A stretch of DNA of 64,000 nucleotides from Anaeramoeba flamelloides (lineage: Eukaryota; Metamonada; Anaeramoebidae), in assembly GCA_027625915.1 (NCBI GenBank), contig JANTQA010000076.1, positions 2,598,501 through 2,662,500 of the forward strand, written 5' to 3'. The position numbers were made by a program, and so were the translations under genes. Of this stretch, positions 22,226 through 33,667 are shown in pieces; the stretch's first letter is position 1; the number at the start of each line of letters is the position of its first letter. Below the pieces are notes generated by a model. It was not told where the DNA came from, did no database searches, and saw only the letters and a program-made list of their open reading frames with translations.

Positions 22226-23681
22226 ATTAATAAATTTATCAATTCAGCTAAGTGAAAAACTAAAATTATTTTTCTTATTACATACTTTAATGTGTCCTTA
22301 GGACCCAAAAAACACAAAAATTGGAAAAATGATCAAATACTTTAAATTAATACAATTAAAAAAACTAAATGAAAAAATAAAAATAAATAGAGTTTCCATT
22401 TAACTTTTTCTTGAAAAGATTTTTTTGCCAAAATTATTGAATCCGACTTGAACTTGTGTATATTTTTAGATACATTATCTTGTTTTAACTCATTTACTAA
22501 AACAAATTCTAAATTATGGGATTTTTTTTTTTCACAAAAGGTACTAATTTGGTCTTCAAATGTTTTTTTTAGTTTTAAAAGGTAAAAATTAAAAAAAAAG
22601 TTAAATTAAAAAGATAAACTCTCTGTAAAACAATTCTAATTTAATATATTAACTTATTTTTTGATTTCAAGCTTTTCTCAACCCCAATTTTTCAAAAATA
22701 AAATAAAAAATTGCACAGTAATTTCAAAAAATATTTTCGATATTCAAAAGTTGAGAGTGTTTTTATTATAAAAAACATTATCCCGGTTGTTAATTGAATT
22801 AAGTTATAAACTTAATTTCGAAAAATATTAATCAGAAAAAAATATTGCTTAATTTTATTAAGGACATATTCGTATTTTTTTATCATTTTCTTTTTTTTTT
22901 TTATTCTTCACTTTTCTCTTTTTTTAACTTCCATTCATATTATTTTAGAAACCGAAATTTAGTTGTAAAATACTTCTGGTGACTCTTCCTAAGCACTATA
23001 ATTGGAATTTATAGACACTCTTTGAATGAGGATACATAATTTTTTTTTGCTTCAAAAATCACTCTATGCCATTGAAGTGTTTCAAACATTTAACCCACAT
23101 CAATAAATCCAAAAACTCTCAAAAAATAGAAAAATCCTATTTCTGCTTCATTAGATAAGGAAAAAAAATAAAATAAAAAAAAAAGCATTTTTTTGGTTCC
23201 TTTCTTAAAGTAAAAATTTTTTTCTGATGAGAAGCAAACTTAACAGACTTGGATTGATCAAAATATGTTTAAAACAAAAATCCCAAAAAAAAAACTCCAA
23301 TATTTCTTTTATATATTTGAAGATGAAATTCTTTTCAAGAATTATGAAAAAACCCATTTGTAAAAAGTGTTATAATATTTAAAATCATTAGAAGTTTAAC
23401 ATGATACGAATAAAAAAAATAAATAAAAAAAAAAATTAATCGAATTTTTTTTATTGAAAAATAAAAAGAGAATGTATTTTAAATATATAAAAAGTTAACC
23501 TAAAATTATTGAAGAAAAAAAAAAAAAAAAAATTATAAAAGAAATTTAATTAATTTTTTTGGATTAAAAAAATGAAAAAAAAAGTTAACATAAACAGAGC
23601 TAAAAAAAAAAAAAAATTAATAAAAAAAAAGAGGGTGTATTAAAAAATTAATTCAAATAAAATGAAAAATTGAATTTTCTT
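22226..23681. other. Gene-free spacer downstream of the lipid-transfer-like gene
   Basis: AT-rich with many A runs, especially at 23400-23660. No coding signal, element ends or RNA gene seen; it includes the 3' region of the minus-strand gene ending at 23682. Confidence 0.4.
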
Positions 23682-26600
23682 TTATTTTGCAATTTTATAA
23701 TCGACGTTGTAAATGATATCATTATGACTTGGTTCTGACCAGTTAAAGAAATCGTGTTCATTATGTTTACCCCAGTGGCAATCAAAAATTAAGAATTTAC
23801 ATTCTATTAAATTATAAAATTAAAAGAATTCATCAAATTAAGTAATAATGAAAAATAAAAAAAAAAAAAAATACAAAATTAATAAACATAAATAGGGAAT
23901 ATGTTGTTTTTAAGAGAAAAATAAAAATTTATTTGATTATTTATTATATTTTCAAGATCAAGGAAGCAAAGTTAGCAAATGTGCTAAACAATAAAAGATA
24001 TTTTACACAAGTTACTTGATTTGAATAATAATAATATAAAAACAAACAAACAAACAAACAAAAAAAAAAATAAAGAAGAAAAAAAATTATTTACTTTTCC
24101 ATGCAAAGTAAGCGTCCATTTTAATATTGAAAGGATGTGAAGTAAAGTCTAAATCAAAGCCAATCGTACATTCTGATCCATGTACATATCCCTGTGGTCT
24201 TAAGTCACCATTGAGTCCACCGACAAGTTGAACACCGGCTTTCAAAATGAAAAGGTTAATTTCAGCACCGCCGGAGATAGTGAGTCCAGCTGCAGGGATC
24301 AATTCGACCATTGCCAATAAGGTGTCGTCGCAGATTTTCCATCCCCATGAAAGGTCTAATGTGAGTGTAGCCTTGATGTAGAAAGTGATTGGGATGATTG
24401 AAACGAAGACGGTATAGGACAAGTCAAGTGCTGGTGCGGTATGGGCAATTGGGTATGTGTGTTCGATGCAATCCAGAGATGGGATTGGCTTTTGCCAGAC
24501 GACCTTTGTGAAGACCTTCAAGAAGAATTCGTCCAACAATTTGGCGCCGTTTTGTCGGCCATATTCGCCATGTGCTTGGAGCCCTGGTACGTTGATCATG
24601 CCGAAGAGCAACAAGTCTAATTCGATGTTACCCATGACCTTGTAGTTGAAGTATTTTTGGTTACAATCGAAATTGGTGCCGATGAAGAATTCCATGGAGA
24701 ATTCGGCGCCAACTTCTTTGCCGCCCATGATCTTGTCGTATTTCCAGTCCTTGTTGAAGGGGAAATTGGGGTCGGAATTTTCGATGGTCAAGGATTTGCC
24801 AAGGAATCGTCCGATCTGGCGCTTGAGATGCCAGTTTTCTTCTTTGGCGAGCATGTCTTCAAGGAAGATTTCTGCGAAGCCGCTGTTGGATTTGTCCTCG
24901 CTGTGGTGGTGGACCAATTCAAAGTAATCTGCGATCGCTCTTCTGACCTTGTAGTGAGGATGGGCAGTTAATTGCTGAAGTGGCAAATCCATCAAGTCGA
25001 TGCTACCTTCACCGGCGTTGGAAATGCCGTTGATGATCGATGCAATCATATGTTCGTCTTGATCTTTGGCGGTTTTGGAGAGAGAGTAGTAGAGTTGCGA
25101 GATTAAGAAGTTGGAAGCCTCTTGTCTAGCGTCTTGGTCTTCGATGTTTTCGATGGTGGTACCCATGGCGGCAAGGGCGTTGTGGTTTTTCTCGGAAACG
25201 TAGAGCTTTTTAAGTGCATACAGCAATTCGCTGAGTGGGCTTTTGACATTGTGACAGGCCATGATCGCAATGTCGCGGACAGATTCTGACTCAGATTTGA
25301 GACCATAGGAGATTATTAATCGTTGTGCGGCCTTAACTTCGCTGGTGGAAAGGATATAAAACAATGTGGTGATCATTGCGTTTCCTTCGTGAGAGTTTTG
25401 AATCAGGCTTGGGACGAGATCGGATTCAAGGTCTTGTGGTTTCAAATTGTAGTATTGGACCAATTTGTCTGCAATTTTGATAATTTCGTTAGAGTACTTG
25501 ACGAATTCGTTTGAAGCGGTAAGCTCGTTTAATTTCACAATTTCGGCATTTGCGTTGTAGTCTTCAAAATCTTCCTCCAATGTTGGTGCTCGTGTGGCTC
25601 TGGCTCTTGAAAATCCAAATAATGATGATTCAACATGTTCTTCAGAGTCCTTTAAGTGTTGGAAAGTGCTATGTGTGGTTGATAACCCTTTTCTTTCGGC
25701 GTGTTCAACACCATAGATTCCTTGCAAGTTCATATTGAGGACACCGTGTGATCCGATATCGGAATTCATGCCAATTTTGGATGCGTCTAATTCGCCGCTT
25801 TGCTCTTCACCTGCGCTGTGTTTCTTGAAGACAACAAGTTGGTTGACACTGGACGTTTGGATATGTCCGTATTTATGGATCATTGTGTTTGTAGATCCTT
25901 GGACTTGGACAGTGTTCTTGACAACCTTTGGATCGGAAAAGGTTTTGACGTTGTTTTGGTTGAAGTTCTTTTTGATAGTTAATGCAGAATCGGCAGCGTT
26001 ATAACCGTAGAAAACTGCGTTGTAGGATCCTAATGGATCATCGAGCATTTGAGTTTGCTTTTGTTGTGGGTGGGTCAAGTAAGTTTGCATGCTTGAGATG
26101 GCTCCAACCTTGATTTCAACCAAGGAGGCACTATCGGCAGTATTGTAATAGATTTTACCCAATTTACCTGTGGCCTTGTAATGTTCATAGTACATGTCGT
26201 ATCCAAGTGGACTGTCTCCTTCAGAAGTGACATGTGAATGAAGTGGTTGCATGGTAGCTGAGTCACCTTGGTTTACACCAACCTTTGTATCAAACATGTT
26301 ACAAATCTATTATTTTTTTGGTTTTTTATTTTTTATTTTTTATGTTTTGTTTTTTTTGTTTTTTGGTTTTGGTTTATTTTAAGGTTTGGTTTTAGTTTTG
26401 AGATTTTTTTCATTTTGTTTTTTGTTTGGGATTTTGTTGAAAAAGAGAATATAATTATGGAAAATTTTTTTTTTTTGTTTGTTTTTTTTTTCTTTTTCAT
26501 CGTAAAAAATCAGGAACGATCACTTACAAAAAGATATTTTTCAGAATCTTCGTCAATACATTTTGTTGCAAAAATACTGTTCATGTTTCCTTTGACACCA

Positions 26601-26758
26601 TAGGTAGTGGTACCTGAAGTAACTTCATGTCCTCTTGCATCTAAGGTTCCTTTGGTGATATATTCATACTGATGTCCAACAACATAATTCAACTTTGTTG
26701 GATATGTGTTGATTAAAGTTGATAAAAGTACAAGAAGTACAATTAATAAAAGTTTCAT
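23682..26758 (-). CDS. Secreted vitellogenin / large lipid transfer-like protein, three exons
   Basis: Exons are 26758-26528, 26306-24095 and 23803-23682. The introns (26307-26527 GTAAGT...TAG; 23804-24094 GTAAAT...TAG) join in phase as EKYLF-ICNMFDTK and AYFAWK-K-CKFLIFDCHWGKH. Length is 854 aa. The start is the ATG at 26758, giving a signal peptide (MKLLLIVLLVLLSTLINTYP). The N-terminal part (KLNYVVGHQYEY, then VEIKVGAISS and DPLGSYNAVFYGYNAADSAL) looks like the beta-barrel of vitellogenin_N proteins, and residues about 330-620 are an alpha-helical, HEAT-like region (LFYILSTSEVKAAQRLIISY, VRRAIADYFEL). These proteins bind and carry lipid in secretory or extracellular spaces. The C-terminal beta-rich region (about 640-850) is Cys-containing. 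Codon use is GC-richer than its neighbours, suggesting strong expression. Stopping at the in-frame TAA at 24087 would give a shorter form lacking the last exon. Confidence 0.7.
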
Positions 26759-29259
26759 TTGCAAAAATGAAAAGAAAAAAAAAAAATTAAATTTGTTTCA
26801 AAAGAATAAAAATTTAAAAAAAAAGTAGATAAAAATTTATGAAAAATGAAAAGGAAAATATACTTTAATTTTCCAAACAAGAAATCTAAAACGGTTCATT
26901 TAATCTTTTAAATTCTATTTACGATTCAATTCTTTTTTTATTCCAAAAAAAATTTTGATCTTATTAGTGACAAATAAGGAATGATTTGATTGATAGAGAA
27001 CGTCACTTTCATATAAATCAAATTAAAAAGTATGCTTTTACTTATTTTCAATTTTTCTGAAAAAACACAAAATTTTGTATTCCGAACTAAATCAGGTTTA
27101 ATTAATGTGCTTTTTTTAATTAATAAACCTCGCCTCTTTTTACTTTCGTTTCATTTGATGGAGTTTTACATTGATGAATATTTCTTTTTCTACTTTCACA
27201 TTTTTTCAAAAATTCTTTCTTTTACTAAAATTGTTTCAAAAACTCTTGACAAAATTTGTCATTTAAAAGATTATTTCTTTTGTTCAAAAAAAAGTAAAGA
27301 CAGTTAACAAATAAAATTTTTTCTTTGTTCTTTTTTTTGTTCTTATTTGTTTAAGGTTGGCACTTCGAAAAACTCGATTTGTTAAAACAGAACTTACTTG
27401 TTTTAAAAAATAAAAGTCGTTCTTTAATAATACGTTAAAGTGAATATTCCGACAGAAAAGATTTTTGTAAAAAAGGGTGAAAAATCCAAATAGAGAAAAT
27501 TTAAATTCTATTGATTTATCAACAATATTGGGAAAAAATTGAAAAGTTTATTAATTACACTTTTGTGAGTTTAGAAGAAATTTTTCTTATTTAAAAAAAG
27601 AATTAAATAAAGAGATCAACAGAATCTAAAAAGATTTAATTATAATGGTTTATTAAAAAAAATTTTAACAAAATTAAAAAAATAATAATAAATATGTCAG
27701 ATTATCACCAATTATTAAGATTTTTTATACAATTCTTGTCTTCCTGTTCTTCTTTTTCTTCTCACATTATTGTATTGTACAGAAAAATCAATTAGAGTTT
27801 AAAGTTTTTTTTTTTGATTGATCATCAATAAGAAGGAAAATCACTCTTTTTATCTTTTTGGTTATCTAACTTTGAAGGTAACACCATTTAAAAAAACCTA
27901 TCTATTTTATATTCAAGTACATTGTTGAAATGGATTATTATTAGTATGATAATAATATTGATTTGAGATTTTACATTTTGTTAAAAAGAAAATCAAAAGA
28001 AAAAAATTTGTGTTTCCACCCAAACAAACTCATCCCGTTTTATAAAAGTTTTCTGTCTTTCAAAACTTTCAAACACTTGGAGACAGTACGCAACTCTTAC
28101 AAACACTTTCAAACCTTTATTTAAGGGGAAAGTGTTGTAAAAGACCCAAGGCTTTGTAAAAGTCAAGGTATTTTTTGAAGTGGATTTAAAAAAAATAATT
28201 TTTCATTTTTTCGCGATTATATTGAATATCGCGATTTTATGTTTTTTCGCAATAAAGTTGAAGTAATTGAGATTTTTTTAATACTATTGCGATTTTATTG
28301 TTAATATCATGATAATATACGTTATCATCAAAACCTCTAATATTTCAGTTTACAAAAGATCTCCCTGAAAAAAAAATTGAAAAATAAGAAAAAACTTAAA
28401 AAGTGACCTTTTCAGTAGCGTAATAAACTCCTAGAAAACCGAGTTTCTAAAAAGGTTAATAAATTGTTAAAAATAGATTCTGAAATCCAATAAATTGGAA
28501 ATATATCCTCATTTCACCCACCTTAATAAGCCTAAAATGAAAAACCCATATTTATAAAGAATCAACGAACAGAAGATTGTAGAGAATTCCAAGAGAAACA
28601 ATATATCTCAGATTAGAGTTGGAATTCAAAAAGAAATAGCTTGTAATAATAAAATTGTGAAAAAAAAATTTTTGGGCCACTTACTTTAGACACCAAATGC
28701 AAATATTTTCAAGTTCTTTATGAAAATAAAAACTATTGAAATTATCATTTTTGGCTCGAAAGTGTACGGATTTTAAAAGAAATTACAGTGGGCTACTTTA
28801 TTCAAGTAATTGGATTTCGAACATTTCATTTTTGAGTTTTGATCTGTTTTTTTTCTGACAAAATATGAACAATTGAGAGGAAAAAGAAATGTAAAAATTA
28901 TAAAAAAAAAGTTAAAATCAAAAAAAAAAAAAAAAATTGATAAAATGATAGTAATCAAAAATTGAAAATTTTATTGATAATAAACCGTGATATAACTTCA
29001 CAAAAAATACCACTATAATATTATAAAGGGGACAATCTAAATTAAAAAATAGTTTATTTTTTTATTAGTAATTGGGAGATGTGGTTTAATAAAATTACCA
29101 TGTACTTACTGAAAGTCCGGGACTTATTTCGATTTTTTTATCTGATGTAAAATATCTCCACTATTATAGCTAACAGTATACTTTTTATATTAAAAGATAA
29201 ATATAAAATTTATAATATTTTTAAACAAAGGCAAGGACAAGAAAAAGAGAAATAAAGAT
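26759..29259. other. Gene-free spacer upstream of the lipid-transfer-like gene
   Basis: Promoter side of the minus-strand gene, then plain AT-rich DNA. The 91-codon plus-strand frame at 27032-27307 is F/L/K-rich and unconvincing. Around 28050-28175 is a repeat shared in inverted orientation with about 18632-18730. At 28209-28300 a CGCGATTTTAT motif recurs. Confidence 0.4.
28209..28300. repeat. Clustered GCGATTTTAT motifs
   Basis: TCGCGATTATATTG, ATCGCGATTTTATG, TTCGCAATAAAG and TTGCGATTTTATTG occur within about 90 bp. CpG-containing motifs are rare in this sequence, so the cluster stands out. It may be a degenerate tandem repeat or a binding-site cluster; nothing decides between them. Confidence 0.4.
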
Positions 29260-29465
29260 TCTGGAATAAAAGAGAGTTGGTTTTATTTATAAGTTTTAAG
29301 TGTTCAAGAACTTTTAACATGTTAAATAGGGAGTTTTGAAGTGACTAAATTTTATGACCCCTTATTCAAAGTGTAGTCAAAAGATTTTTTAATTACAGTC
29401 ATTTAAAGTATTTTGAACTTAATTTAATTTTCTGAAAAATAAAAGAGAGTAAAAAACAAATAAAG
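29260..29465. repeat. Dispersed repeat of about 200 bp, copy 1 (partner 37025-37215)
   Basis: Same orientation as 37025-37215, sharing GAAGTGACT, AGTAGTCAAAAGA-like, TTTTAATTACAGTCAT, AAGTATTTT and TTTTCTGAAA.ATAA.AGAGAGTAAA blocks. Ends not defined. Confidence 0.65.
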
Positions 29466-29793
29466 AAAAAACAGAAAAAATTGAAGTCAATAATTTCTTT
29501 TATCCTTGGTGCTGGGTGTACTATATTTTGTACAATTTTATGTGGATATTTTGAAAATATCTAAAAAATACCCCTATGAACATTTGCATACTATATTATT
29601 TGGTAAAATTTGATCACAAAACATTTTAATATCTTTAAGAGTAGTTAAATAATAAAATCATTACCCTCTGGAAAATTTTCTCATCAAATTCTAATAAAAA
29701 CATTTATTATTTTTCTTCTTCACATTTTTTAATAAAAAAATAATAAAAAATTAGAAAAAAATCCTAACCAAAAAAGTAAATATGAATATAATA

Positions 29794-29991
29794 TAACCAG
29801 TTTTATATTTAAGGCACAAACTTTCAGCTAAATTTAAGCCACAAAAAAATCTCAAATTAAGGCACAAAATTTTGAAATTTTTTTTTTTGCAAATTTTTTT
29901 ACTAAATTTTATATTTGTGCCTTAATTTGAGATTTTTATTGTGCCTTATTTTTCGTTGAAGTTTGTACCTAAAAAATGGAACCGATGATTA
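29794..29991. mobile_element. 200-bp TA-flanked miniature element, copy 5
   Basis: AAGGCACAAACTTTCAGCTA at the left and its inverse around TTTTTCGTTGAAGTTTGTAC at the right; centre ATCTCAAATTAAGGCACAAA. The outer ends have diverged. Same family as 22025-22225. Confidence 0.75.
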
Positions 29992-30324
29992 AGAGGTTTT
30001 TAACTTTTAATATACATATTTTTTTTATCAATTTTCGTGTGAAAAATATAGGAATAATTCTACAAAATTGAAAATACTGTGTATTATTGTATAAAAATAA
30101 ATTCGATATGAGATATTTTTATCCACAAAAAATCAAAATAATTATCCATAAAATATTATTGATACCTTTTAAAGATAAAACAAAAAGGCGGTTCTCATTT
30201 CATCACTCTTTAAAAAAAAATAAAAGTAAAAATGAAAGGGATGTAGTTTTATTGATTGGCAAAAAAACATTTTTAAAATAAATAGGAAGTGCATTATAGA
30301 TCAAAATTAACACCTTTTAAAAGA

Positions 30325-30390
30325 TATAACAAACAACAACAACAACACACACACACACATACATACACACACATACGTACCTACATATAT
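30325..30390. repeat. Compound microsatellite (ACA)n, (CA)n, (CATA)n
   Basis: Runs of CAACAA, then CACACA, then CATACATACA. Simple-sequence DNA just left of a diverged miniature element. Confidence 0.8.
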
Positions 30391-30395
30391 TCATA

Positions 30396-30600
30396 TAACA
30401 AAGTCTAATTCAACCTTTATGATACAAGATTTCAAAGAAATTTAAGAAAAAAAAAAAATACAAAGTATGGTACAAACTTCAAATTCTAGTAAAACAATCG
30501 TTATAATAAAAAATCCAAAAAAAGGTGTTTTATTTTGAATTTTTTTATATCTTAAATTCCATTGAAAGTTTATACCTTAAAATTAGGATGGGTTTCAGAA
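30396..30600. mobile_element. 200-bp TA-flanked miniature element, copy 6 (strongly diverged)
   Basis: Weakly matched arms: GATACAAGATTTCAAAGAAA with TTCCATTGAAAGTTTATACC inverted at the other end, and CAAATTCTAGTAAAACAAT in the centre. The oldest-looking member of the family. Confidence 0.5.
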
Positions 30601-31237
30601 CTAATAATAATGAAACATGTAATCTTCCTTTCTTAAATAGAATTATATAAAAAATAATTTACAACTATTTTTAAACCTCTTTTAAAGAATCTCAAAAATT
30701 GTGTGATATCAAGAATATCTGTTGAGAAAATTAAATTCAAACAATTATTAAATATAATTAAAATAAAATCTCAGGGTTAATATTAGACACTGAAAAAAAT
30801 AATATCTATTGGAAAATAAAATAAAATATCCAAAATTAATTAAATTTTTTTTTTATCATAATTCTTTCTCTAAATATATTAATTTACCCACATTGTATAA
30901 GTTGTTCCTTGTTTGTTTTATCTATTATTGTCAAAAGTTGAAATAATCATGAAAAAAAGTAATTTTAAATGAAATATTGTGTATTTTAATTTCAATATGT
31001 TTTATGTTTCTTCACCCACTTAAATAATTTATTAATAAAGTGAAATTGATCGTAAGAATCTGGTAAGGTTTTTTTTCACGCCCACTTTATAAATTTACCA
31101 CTTTAAAACTACTAGCAATAGTCCATAAATTCATACTAAATAACATTTTTATTAAAATAGAGTTGAAAATTTACTTTGCAAATTTTAGTTTCACAAGAAT
31201 CCAAAATGAGAAAAAAGAGGTTTTATAATACGCTCTG

Positions 31238-31933
31238 TTAAGTGTCTACTCATTATGTTGAAAAATAATTATTTGAAAAAAATATTTTATTGTAATTTTT
31301 TTTTAAATTACCCAATACCAATTATAAACCAATCAGCCTAACTTACAAGATTGATCATCATAAAAAACAAAAAAGAAATTTGAGTATATTTTTGGAAAAA
31401 AGTACCAAAAAGTGACATTCAATTTCCAATTTTAATCATTAGTCGAACATAATATTGAAAATAACTACCTGACTTCGAAGTATAGCTCTTTGGCACTTTT
31501 TGACATCTCAAAAAAATTTTTTCTTTTTTTTCATTTTTCCTCTGAGTTATTTTTTTCAAAAGAATATTACAAAATCCTTACTTTGTCAAATTTGCAAACT
31601 TAAAAATTAGATTAAATCGAAATCCATTGATTGTGGTTGAAAGAAAAAAATTATTTTTAAATTGAAGATATTTACACCTTTGGAAAGATAAAAGAGAATA
31701 CAGTGGATTTTTTTTTAAATTTGATTTTTTGAAGTTGAGTTTTTTCGCAATCAAGATTACTTTGAAACTATTTTTTTTAAATGATTTTTTTAAAGAAAGA
31801 GATTTTTTTCATAATCGAAAATATTGTTTTGAATTTTTTCAAACAAAAGAAGTAAAATTCCACAATACCCTTTTTAGGTTTCAAGTCACCCCTGGAGTTT
31901 GGAGGAATTCACAACAAGTGGCTAGAAGCTTAA
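31238..31933. mobile_element. TTAA-bounded inverted-repeat element, about 700 bp, copy 2
   Basis: Diverged copy of 11309-12007, in the same orientation: left TTAAGTGTCTACTCATTATG, inner CAATTTCCAATTTTAATCAT and TAGCTCTTTGGCACTTTTTG, right CACAATACCCTTTTTAGG and GTGGCTAGAAGCTTAA. No protein is encoded. Confidence 0.7.
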
Positions 31934-32397
31934 AAAATGGTATTTTCTCAAACACTCTTTGAGTTTAAAAATATCTGAAATTAAATTCTAACTTTTAAGA
32001 GTTCCATATATTAAATCTCTTCAATAAAGAAAGAAGATCAAAAATAATCAGAAAATTGATTTGTTTAAAACACTAAAAACAATCTTAATTTTTCAATATA
32101 TTTGTAAAAAGGGATTCGTGTTTACTACCATCTCTTTCGTAGAAATCTAAAAACTTCCAAGAAAACACTCTTTCTTTTTGACGAATCACGAGAATCTTGA
32201 ATTTGTACTGTTTTAATCTTAAAAAAAAAAGTTCTATTAAAAGCCAAGTTACCACAATTTTATATTTACCATATAAACTACACTTAAAAAAAGAAACCTC
32301 TTTTCATTTTTCAAATCAATAATAAAGAGATATTTCGCACTTTTTGATGTTTATTTTTGAAAAATATGATCTGAAGAATTCTAAATTCTCTAACAAG

Positions 32398-32620
32398 TTT
32401 ATTGAATTCAAAAGATCATATAATTTTGGCGTTTGTGAACCTAAGGGCGATTATTGCCAACAAATACTTTCTCAACATGATCCAAATTTTTGTCAAAATT
32501 GATTTATTTATTCGTACAAAAAAGGGGAAAAAATTTACACTTCATTATCGATACCCTTCTTCTTATTTCGGTTTCAATACATGTTTTTCAATAGAAAAGT
32601 CTGAGAATTTGTGAACTCTG
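32398..32620 (+). pseudogene. Possible decayed coding fragment, Cys-containing
   Basis: Composition is richer in G/C than the surroundings. Two plus-strand frames give protein-like pieces: EFKRSYNFGVCEPKGDYCQQ then ILSQHDPNFCQ from about 32404, and KFTLHYRYPSSYFGFNTCFS from about 32529. The Cys spacing recalls small secreted or receptor-lumen domains, but no family can be named. It is broken or, less likely, part of an unseen multi-exon gene. Confidence 0.25.
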
Positions 32621-33159
32621 TTAGTTTGTTTCCTGCCTTTTTTTATTCAAGAAATTGGGTCTTGAACTCGCCAATCCTATATGAAGGAATCTTTTATAAT
32701 TGTAGAAATTCAAATTGACTCAAAATTGTTGTTTTTAAATTTGTAATCTCATCAAACTGTCATTGTGAAAAGGAGGAATTAGCCCCGAAAATTTAAGATG
32801 AGTGGCTAAACCAAACAACAAGATCTTTATGAAAAAACTAAAAAAGCTCTTTTTGAAATAATTTTGATCTAATCACAAGACTTAAAATTGTTTTTAAATA
32901 TTGTTTACTTTTGACACATAATTTCAAATTCGAACTGATCACTTAGATTTTGTTAAATTCACAAAATAAGAATTTCTTTTTTAAAAGGAATTTTTTACGA
33001 ATTTCTCAAAGTTTATCTATTATTATTTGCAAAAGGAATTAGTTAATTTATAATTCTGAAAAAAAACCAACATACTGTGGACTATGAAAATCAATTGAAT
33101 ATTTTTGAGATATTCACTCAAATCTTAACACTTAGTTGTTTATAATTGCTTGAAGAATC

Positions 33160-33453
33160 TTGAAAACAATTTTTTTTTTTGATCAAAAATTACAAAACTT
33201 TTCCATTAAAGTACAAAAGCTACAAAAAAAAATTGATTTCCAAATAAAATTTGACAAAAAATCTTTTATTTTTCCTTCTTCTTTTCGTGTTAGAAATGAT
33301 TTACCTTTTCGGGATTTTCAAATTTATGAGTCAACTTTTTTTATGAATTATTTTGAACTTGATGAAATCAAGTTAAAAGTTTTTCAAAATAATCATTTAC
33401 AGATAAAAAAATGCAAAGGTATTTACACCCTGAATAGAAAAAAAGAAAGTTAG
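33160..33453 (+). other. Open frame of doubtful coding status (97 codons)
   Basis: The middle of the frame (FRVRNDLPFRDFQIYESTFF, then ELDEIKLKVFQNNHLQIKKC) has plausible protein composition, but there is no ATG at its beginning (the first possible start is TTG) and no recognised domain. It ends 215 bp before the membrane-protein gene on the same strand. It may be an exon, a fossil, or chance. Confidence 0.2.
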
Positions 33454-33667
33454 TATTCAAACCCAAACCATTCTCTTTTCAATTAGAAAACTTTTTTCAA
33501 CATAAAAAAACAAAAAGTTTAATAAAAAGAAACACCCAAGTTAACCATTATCATAATAAAACCAAAAGGCGTTGATCAAATTTTAAACCTGATGGAAAAA
33601 CCATTTATTCTCCTTTTTTTTTCGAAACATTTGATTGTGAATTTGCTAAATCACTTTTTATAAAACA

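Noticed and set aside
24457-26004. Several plus-strand frames of 60-104 codons opposite the lipid-transfer-like gene
   Set aside because: They overlap well-supported coding sequence antisense and show no domain, start context or splice structure.
30325-30390. Short repeated CA/ACA units considered as a CRISPR-like or satellite array
   Set aside because: There are no spacers or fixed repeat unit; it is a simple microsatellite in a eukaryotic genome.
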